Positions 46,363 to 51,965 of a stretch of DNA of 51,965 nucleotides are shown piece by piece. The number at the start of each line of letters is the position of its first letter. Within the stretch, counting starts at the first letter, position 1. Where the stretch lies: assembly GCA_021826695.1 (NCBI GenBank), contig JAKAYS010000003.1, positions 1-51,965 of the forward strand, written 5' to 3'. The DNA is from Acidobacteriota bacterium. GTDB lineage: Bacteria > Acidobacteriota > Terriglobia > Terriglobales > Acidobacteriaceae. The notes under the pieces were generated by a model, which did not search any database, was not told the origin of the DNA, and was given only the letters and a program-made list of their open reading frames with translations. The position numbers and the translations under genes are program-made.

Positions 46363-49068
46363 GTGTCCCGATTGCTCGAAAAAATGAATCCGCAGCAGCG
46401 CGCAGCGATAGAAAACGTCGACGGCCCGCTGCTGATTTTGGCCGGTGCTGGCTCCGGCAAAACGCGCGTCATCACGCATCGGATCGCCTATTTGATTGAA
46501 GAGCGCGGCGTATCTGCCGACTCCATCCTGGCTGTCACCTTCACCAATAAAGCGGCAAAAGAAATGGCCGAGCGCGTCGAGCGTCTCTTGGAGCATCGCA
46601 GTCTGGCGCGGCCCCTGCTGGCGACCTTCCACTCCTTTTGCGTGCGCGTGTTGCGCCGCGATATTGAAGTGCTGCGCAGCAACGGACGCGGGCGTACCAA
46701 AGACTTTGCCATCTACGACGAGACGGAACAGCAGGCGGTCATCAAGCAAACGATGCGCCGGCTCGGTCTGGATGACAAGCAGTTGACGCCGCGGATTGTG
46801 CTGTCGCGCATCTCCTGGGCCAAGAACCACATGCTGGCACCGCAAGAGATTTATCTGCAATCTCCGGACCCGAAAACCGAGCGTATCGCTCATCTGTACG
46901 ACCTGTACAGCAAGGAGCTGGAGCGCGCGAACGCCTTCGACTTTGACGACCTGCTGCTTGAAGCGGTGCGCCTGCTGCGTGCGGTCCCGGAAGTTCGCAA
47001 CTATTACAATCGCCGTTTTCGCTACATCCTGATCGACGAATATCAGGACACCAACCGTCCGCAATATGAACTGATGAAGATGTTGGCTGGAGAAGAAAAA
47101 AATATCTGCGTCGTCGGCGATGAGGACCAGAGCATTTACTCCTGGCGCGGCGCGGACATCCGCAACATTCTGGAATTTGAAAAAGATTTTCCGCAGACAA
47201 AAATCATCCGTCTGGAACAGAACTATCGCTCCACACAGGTGATTCTGGAAGCCGCTGGCGCCGTGGTTTCGAACAACATTCAACGCAAAGGAAAAACGCT
47301 GTGGACCTCCCGCGATGGCGGCGCTCGGATTGGCTACTATGAAGCGCTGGACGGCGAAGGCGAAGCGCTGTTCGTCGCCGACCACATCCAGAAATATATT
47401 CGCCAGACCGGCAATGACGCCGACCCTCCGCGCATCGCCGTTCTGTATCGCACCAATTCGCAATCGCGGCTGGTGGAAGAAGCGCTGCGCCGCTACGGAA
47501 TCCAGTACACCATGGTCGGCGGATTTTCCTTCTACGACCGCGCGGAAATCAAAGACATGCTCAGCTACCTGAAACTGGTGGCGAATCCGAACGACTCGAT
47601 TGCCTTGCAGCGCTCCATTAACACGCCACCGCGTGGCATCGGCAGGACGACGCTCGAAACGATTGAGAGGCTGGCGCTCGAAACGGGTACCAGCACGTGG
47701 GCCGCTATCGCGGAAATCATCCACAAGAGGCTGGTTTCCGCGCGCGCCATTGCATCGCTTCAGGATTTTCGTCGCATCATCGAAGACGCGCGCGCCATGC
47801 TGGCACCAGGCTTCGCGGAAAAACTGAGCGCCGACATTGGCGCTTCCGTTGAAGAAACCGGCAACCTCGAAGCCAGCACGCCAGCACGCGACACTGCCGA
47901 TACCAGCTTCGACTTCGGTATGTCTGAACTCGAAATTGCAGCCAGTTCAGAAAGTGAGCTCGCAGTTGACGATGAGAGCAGCGAAAGTCTCGCATCTGCA
48001 TTTGGTCCGGCGGAATTCTCTCCATTTGCCGCAAGCCAGTCCGGAGAAAAACTTTCTCCACTTGCAAGGAAGTCTTCGTCCGATTTGACTACCAAAACCG
48101 ACGAGCAAGCCTTTCGCAAGCCCGGCGATGCCGCGACGCTGCCGGAAGTGATTAAATTTCTGATTGATCGAAGCGGCTACATTCGAGCGCTCGAAGACGA
48201 GGCCACGCCAGAGTCGCAATCGCGCATTGAGAACCTTCGCGAGCTTGCCAACGCCGCGCAGGACGCTCACGAACGCGGCGAAACGCTGGCGGAGTTCCTA
48301 GACCACGCCGCGCTGGTTAGCGACACCGACAAGTACGATCCTGAATCGCGCGTGACCCTGATGACGCTACACGCGGCCAAAGGACTGGAATTTCCTCTTG
48401 TCTTTCTGGCGGGTATGGAAGAGGGTCTGTTCCCGCACTCGCGCACCATCAACGATGGGGAAGGTCTGGAAGAAGAACGTCGTCTCTGTTATGTGGGCAT
48501 CACACGCGCCATGGATGCGCTGCTGGTCACGCGCGCGCGCTTTCGTCGCCGCTACGGAAACGATGCGCCAGAGCACTCGACTCCATCGCGTTTTCTCAGC
48601 GAAATTCCGGCCCACTTAATTGAAGATCTCAGCGCGCCGGTTCCCGCCAGCACCTGGGGTGGCTATGTGGCGCAGTCCACGCGGACCAATAGCCAACGGA
48701 CAACACAAGAGACGGGTCACAATCCGCATTGGAGCTACGAAGACGAAGACCAAAGCTCGCCCAGCGCGACCACGCAGACCCCTACAAAAAATCGGACGGC
48801 GGGCACGCAGGGCAGCGGTTCCATCGACAACATTGCGCAGTTTTTCAGCGCCCGAGGACAGAAGGTCTCTCGGCCCAAATTGCCTGTTCCAGAGGCGACT
48901 GGCAAAACCGGCTTTCGCAGCGGACAAAGAGTGCGCCACCCGAAATATGGAGAAGGCGTTGTCTTTAAGCGAGAAGGAGAAGGGGAACATGCAAAGATTA
49001 CGGTACAATTTCATCGGTTCGGCGTAAAAAAATTGATGGAAAAGTTTGCGCAGTTGGAGCGCGTTTGA
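46363..49068 (+). CDS. pcrA: PcrA/UvrD-type DNA helicase with acidic insertion
   Basis: The 901-residue superfamily 1A helicase has Walker A AGAGSGKTR (about 27-35), motif Ia TFTNKAAKEM, motif II IDEYQDTN, motif III VVGDEDQSIYSWRGAD, motif IV YRTNSQSR, motif V LMTLHAAKGLEF and motif VI VGITRAMD. A C-terminal Tudor-like segment (VRHPKYGEGVV) matches PcrA. Residues 488-585 are an acidic Ser/Glu-rich insertion not seen in standard PcrA. I start at GTG 46363, with AGGAG 11 bases before it; ATG 46384 is an alternative. The helicase acts in repair and in removing proteins from DNA. Confidence 0.93.
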   Translation: MSRLLEKMNPQQRAAIENVDGPLLILAGAGSGKTRVITHRIAYLIEERGVSADSILAVTFTNKAAKEMAERVERLLEHRSLARPLLATFHSFCVRVLRRDIEVLRSNGRGRTKDFAIYDETEQQAVIKQTMRRLGLDDKQLTPRIVLSRISWAKNHMLAPQEIYLQSPDPKTERIAHLYDLYSKELERANAFDFDDLLLEAVRLLRAVPEVRNYYNRRFRYILIDEYQDTNRPQYELMKMLAGEEKNICVVGDEDQSIYSWRGADIRNILEFEKDFPQTKIIRLEQNYRSTQVILEAAGAVVSNNIQRKGKTLWTSRDGGARIGYYEALDGEGEALFVADHIQKYIRQTGNDADPPRIAVLYRTNSQSRLVEEALRRYGIQYTMVGGFSFYDRAEIKDMLSYLKLVANPNDSIALQRSINTPPRGIGRTTLETIERLALETGTSTWAAIAEIIHKRLVSARAIASLQDFRRIIEDARAMLAPGFAEKLSADIGASVEETGNLEASTPARDTADTSFDFGMSELEIAASSESELAVDDESSESLASAFGPAEFSPFAASQSGEKLSPLARKSSSDLTTKTDEQAFRKPGDAATLPEVIKFLIDRSGYIRALEDEATPESQSRIENLRELANAAQDAHERGETLAEFLDHAALVSDTDKYDPESRVTLMTLHAAKGLEFPLVFLAGMEEGLFPHSRTINDGEGLEEERRLCYVGITRAMDALLVTRARFRRRYGNDAPEHSTPSRFLSEIPAHLIEDLSAPVPASTWGGYVAQSTRTNSQRTTQETGHNPHWSYEDEDQSSPSATTQTPTKNRTAGTQGSGSIDNIAQFFSARGQKVSRPKLPVPEATGKTGFRSGQRVRHPKYGEGVVFKREGEGEHAKITVQFHRFGVKKLMEKFAQLERV

Positions 49069-49156
49069 ATCGTGCTCTGAAAGCTGCTCAGGACGACGCA
49101 AAGTATTCGCGAACGCAAGACAATAAACGAATGGAAGAGAGAGTTTTTTTAACAAT

Positions 49157-49312
49157 ATGGCAAATACAAAGGCAATCACCGACACTGCAGAACGTAAAAA
49201 AGTGAAGCGAACGGCACGCAAGAAGGCCGCTCCCAAGCCAAAGCGCACCGTTCCCCGGGGCTCCAATAAACAGAAGCTCAAGAAGCTTGCGCGCGGAGCG
49301 TCGAAACGTTAA
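49157..49312 (+). CDS. 51-residue Lys/Arg-rich small protein
   Basis: The frame ATG 49157 to TAA 49310 encodes a strongly basic peptide that starts MANTKAITDTAERKK and continues with Lys/Arg-Ala/Pro runs such as RTARKKAAPKPKR and ends GASKR. It contains about 20 Lys or Arg residues, so nucleic-acid binding is plausible. It resembles histone-H1-like tails or ribosomal extensions but matches no family I know. Only a weak purine-rich SD-like run precedes it. It sits between pcrA and the permease and is in the same frame as the latter. Confidence 0.6.
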   Translation: MANTKAITDTAERKKVKRTARKKAAPKPKRTVPRGSNKQKLKKLARGASKR

Positions 49313-49383
49313 GGCGGCTATTGCCGGGCCGCAAAGTATCGCGACCCGGCAAGTGAACGATCCAAAGATTCCAATCTTTTTTC

Positions 49384-49388
49384 AGGAG
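49384..49388 (+). promoter_or_regulatory. Ribosome binding site indicating a CTG start
   Basis: AGGAG at 49384-49388 is eight bases before CTG 49397. No ATG, GTG or TTG is in frame between the previous stop (49310) and GTG 49604, yet conserved permease sequence begins soon after 49397. Confidence 0.6.
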
Positions 49389-49396
49389 CCAGTGTC

Positions 49397-50959
49397 CTGT
49401 CGAAACAGATCTTCGCCACCAAATCAATCGACAAGCTGATCCTCGACTCGGAAGACCCAGCGCATAGCCTGAAGAAGACCCTTGGGCCGCTGTCGCTGAC
49501 AGCGCTTGGAATCGGCGCGGTCATAGGCTCCGGCATTTTCACCGTCATCGGCACGGCGATCGCGGGACAGGGCTTCGATACTTCCTCCATTCTGAACACT
49601 CCCGTGCTGGATTATCTGGTACGTCACACGGCGATGCTCGGTCGTCCTGGCGCGGGTCCCGCCCTGGCCGTCTCGCTGGTGCTCGTCGCCATTGTCTGCG
49701 CGTTCACTGGCCTCTGCTATGCGGAACTGGCCTCGATGATCCCCATTGCGGGCAGCGCCTACACCTACACCTACGTCATCATGGGCGAGTTGGTGGCTTG
49801 GATTATTGGCTGGGACTTAATCCTGGAATACGCCTTTTCGAACATGGCGGTCAGCGTTGGGTTCGCCGCGCACGTTGTGGCCCTGATGGATTGGTTCGGC
49901 ATCCATCCCGCGTTGCGCTGGATCTCACCGGCGTATCTTCCCAGCGGCCTACAGAGCTTGAGCGGTGCAATGCTGTACCCACCCGGCTGGCATTTCGGCT
50001 TCAATGTTCTCGCCTTTTTGATCGTCATGTTGTTGACTGTGGTCCTTGTTCGCGGCATCCGCGAATCGGCGGAGACCAACAACGTCATGGTGCTGCTCAA
50101 AATTGGCGCGGTCCTGCTGTTCGTCAGCTTCGGTGCGCATTTCATTCACACCTCCAACTGGCACCCCTTCGATCCGAATGGCTGGTCGGGGGTGCTGACC
50201 GGCGGATCCATCATTTTCTTTACTTATATCGGGTTCGATTCGGTCTCCACGGCTGCGGAGGAATGCCGGAATCCGCAGCGCGATGTGCCCATCGGCATTA
50301 TCGCCACGCTGGTCATCGCGACCATTCTTTACGTTGCCGTCGCCCTGGTCCTGACCGGACTGGCGCCTTGGCGATTGCTGACCGACGATGCGGCTCCAGT
50401 GGTGAACACCCTGCGACGGCTGTATCTCGAAAATCACAGCCAGACGCTGCACTGGGTGCAGTTGGCCGTGTTATTTGGCGCGTTGCTGGGAATGATCTCC
50501 TCCATCCTGGTCTTCCAGATCGGTCAGGCGCGGGTCTGGTTTGCCATGTCCCGGGACGGCCTGCTGCCTTCCGTGTTCAGCCGCGTGCATCCGCGCTTCC
50601 GCACACCCGCTACCGCCACCTGGATTGCGGGTTTCTTCGTCGGCCTGCCCGCCGGACTGCTGGACATCGGGACCTTCGCCAATCTATCCAACATCGGTAC
50701 GCTCTTCGCGTTTGTGTTGGTCTCAGCGGGCGTGATCGTTTTGCGCTATAAGGACCCGGGCCGTCCGCGCGCATTCCGTTGTCCCGGCGGGTCCGTGGTC
50801 CCGCTGCTGAGCGTGTTCTTCTGTCTGCTGCTCATGCTCGGTCTGCCCATCCTGACTTGGGTCAGCTTCTTCATCTGGCTCGGCATCGGATTGTTGATCT
50901 ACTTCCTCTATAGCCGACACCGCAGCGAGTTTGCTCCCGCCTCTGAGCGCAAGAGATGA
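49397..50959 (+). CDS. APC-family amino acid/cation permease, apparent CTG start
   Basis: Read from CTG 49397 the protein has 520 residues: SKQIFATKSIDKLI, then SLKKTLGPLSLTALGIGAVIGSGIF, which is the first helix and the substrate-binding GxG region of APC transporters. About twelve helices follow, with ELASMIPIAGSAYTY, FFTYIGFDSVSTAAEE and FRTPATATWIAGF. Starting at the next standard codon, GTG 49604, would delete helix 1. Sequence resembles cationic or neutral amino acid permeases; the substrate is unknown. The stop overlaps the deaminase start (ATGA). Confidence 0.85.
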   Translation: MSKQIFATKSIDKLILDSEDPAHSLKKTLGPLSLTALGIGAVIGSGIFTVIGTAIAGQGFDTSSILNTPVLDYLVRHTAMLGRPGAGPALAVSLVLVAIVCAFTGLCYAELASMIPIAGSAYTYTYVIMGELVAWIIGWDLILEYAFSNMAVSVGFAAHVVALMDWFGIHPALRWISPAYLPSGLQSLSGAMLYPPGWHFGFNVLAFLIVMLLTVVLVRGIRESAETNNVMVLLKIGAVLLFVSFGAHFIHTSNWHPFDPNGWSGVLTGGSIIFFTYIGFDSVSTAAEECRNPQRDVPIGIIATLVIATILYVAVALVLTGLAPWRLLTDDAAPVVNTLRRLYLENHSQTLHWVQLAVLFGALLGMISSILVFQIGQARVWFAMSRDGLLPSVFSRVHPRFRTPATATWIAGFFVGLPAGLLDIGTFANLSNIGTLFAFVLVSAGVIVLRYKDPGRPRAFRCPGGSVVPLLSVFFCLLLMLGLPILTWVSFFIWLGIGLLIYFLYSRHRSEFAPASERKR

Positions 50960-51965
50960 TGGCCGCAGCGAGAAAATCCGTGCCTCCCTTCGACACAAAA
51001 GCCTGGATTCGCGGTCTGCCCAAAGCGGAACTGCATCTGCATCTGGAAGGCACCATCACCCCGGAAACACTGGTCGAGATGGGCCAGCGCAACGACCCAC
51101 AGCCGCTCACGCTGGAAGCTGCGCGGGCGCTCTATCGCTACAACGATTTCAGCGGTTTTCTGCTGGCCTTCAAAGCCATTACAGAGCGCCTGCGAACGCC
51201 GGACGACTACGATCTGATCACCTATCGCATGATGGAAGCGCTGCACGCCCAGGGTGTCGTCCACGCCGAGGTCTATGTGTCCGTCGGCGTCGTCTACTAC
51301 TGGCAACGCATCGAGTTTGAACCGCTGTTCGCCGGCATGGAGCGGGGGCGGATACGTGGCGAGAGGGAGTTTGGCGTTTCCGTTGCGTGGATCTTCGACG
51401 CAGTCCGCCATTTTGGCCCGGAAGAGGCAGCGCGCGTCTTTCGCAAGGCCGCGGAGATGAAGCAGTACCACCCTTCCATCGTCGGCATTGGCATTGGCGG
51501 AGACGAACGCCGCACCGGCGCGGGGCCGTTTCGCGAGCTGTTTGCCGAAGCGCGCGACTGCGGCCTGCACCTGACCGCGCACGCCGGAGAGACCATCGGG
51601 CCGGAAGGCATCTGGTCCGCGCTCAACATTGGCGCGGAGCGCCTCGGTCACGCATTAAGCGCCCGGCAAGACCGGGAATTGCTCGACGTGCTGGCCAAGA
51701 AGCAGGTCCCGCTGGAGCTTTGCATCACCAGCAATTTGCGCACCGGCTGCTGTGCCACGCTGGAGGACCATCCTGTCCGCGAATATTTTGAGAGCGGTTT
51801 GATGGTGACACTCAACTCCGACGACCCCGCGCTTTTCGGTAGCAACCTTTGCGATGAATACCTGCTTGCACACGAACATTTTCAGCTCACGCTCGAACAC
51901 CTACGAGAACTGGCTGGCAACTCGATTGAGGCGAGCTTTTTGCCTCCGGCCAGAAAACTGGACCT
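50956..51965 (+). CDS. Adenosine-deaminase-family protein (partial, runs off the window)
   Basis: Read from ATG 50956, 336 residues are visible and no stop is reached. The metal-ligand motif HLHLEGT, the catalytic HAGET, LGHAL and NSDDPALFG place it in the adenosine/adenine/aminofutalosine deaminase superfamily. NSDDPALFGSNLCDEY resembles the aminodeoxyfutalosine deaminase branch of menaquinone synthesis more than classical adenosine deaminases, an impression from memory. The start overlaps the permease stop by four bases, so translation is coupled. Confidence 0.9.
   Translation, partial: MMAAARKSVPPFDTKAWIRGLPKAELHLHLEGTITPETLVEMGQRNDPQPLTLEAARALYRYNDFSGFLLAFKAITERLRTPDDYDLITYRMMEALHAQGVVHAEVYVSVGVVYYWQRIEFEPLFAGMERGRIRGEREFGVSVAWIFDAVRHFGPEEAARVFRKAAEMKQYHPSIVGIGIGGDERRTGAGPFRELFAEARDCGLHLTAHAGETIGPEGIWSALNIGAERLGHALSARQDRELLDVLAKKQVPLELCITSNLRTGCCATLEDHPVREYFESGLMVTLNSDDPALFGSNLCDEYLLAHEHFQLTLEHLRELAGNSIEASFLPPARKLD

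Noticed and set aside
46099-47724. 541-codon open frame on the minus strand
   Set aside because: It lies antisense to pcrA, whose helicase motifs are unmistakable; it has low-complexity composition, no domain and no start signal. GC-rich codon bias creates such mirror frames.
1-51965. CRISPR array, transposase, phage, toxin-antitoxin or defence genes
   Set aside because: No regularly spaced repeats and no proteins of these families were seen in any reading frame inspected; the only repeats are short intergenic palindromes, one direct pair and one in-gene triplication.

Overview
The window looks like ordinary chromosomal core and near-core DNA of an Acidobacteriota member, probably of the Terriglobia/Acidobacteriaceae type. 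This is inferred from the gene mix: GlgE-pathway glycogen/trehalose genes, a single-polypeptide LptF-LptG, a DUF4382-type lipoprotein, B-type succinate dehydrogenase, futalosine-type menaquinone genes, and families of intergenic inverted repeats. No phylogenetic computation was possible. I saw no rRNA, tRNA, insertion sequence, prophage, CRISPR array or defence island.

Layout. 1-1700: the tail of an unknown gene, then inositol-phosphate synthase on the minus strand, ending at a perfect 23-bp hairpin. 2000-13250 (plus): a carbohydrate and osmotic-stress block of glgE, a treS-maltokinase fusion, a divergent glycosyltransferase-like protein, a small MscS-like membrane protein, a KimA-like potassium transporter and an OprB-type porin. 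13240-15130 (minus): an FtsB/DivIC-like division protein and a phosphohexomutase. 15300-19000 (plus): CutA, a membrane hypothetical, an MqnD-family menaquinone enzyme, a SnoaL-like protein and a fatty acid desaturase. 19150-20880: a histidine kinase/response regulator pair. 21110-25270: fused LptF-LptG and an MsbA-like ABC exporter, an envelope-lipid pair. 25340-27600: YjbQ, a MagIII-like DNA glycosylase, a small secreted protein and RdgB.

27630-31050 (minus): sdhCAB. 31400-33260 (minus): a 61-residue protein and a large lipoprotein. 33650-36345 (plus): an M19 dipeptidase and two cyclophilins (one exported, one cytosolic). 36580-38950 (minus): mdh and icd, so two TCA-cycle units lie within about 11 kb. 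39120-41490: an SCO-like protein, DUF3565 and a YhiN-type flavoprotein. 41520-45720: glutamine synthetase, divergent from LysR-TSUP-SemiSWEET-DUF971. 45700-51965: a LOG-family protein, a PcrA/UvrD helicase with an acidic insertion, a 51-residue Lys/Arg-rich protein, an APC permease that appears to start at CTG, and an adenosine-deaminase-family enzyme running off the end.

The most interesting points are the GlgE-centred osmoadaptation block with its altered glycosyltransferase-like protein, the CTG-initiated permease behind an in-frame basic mini-protein, the possible futalosine-pathway pair (MqnD-like plus deaminase), the two kinds of intergenic inverted repeat, and a 19-bp direct repeat at a divergent promoter region. 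No complete novel system is claimed.
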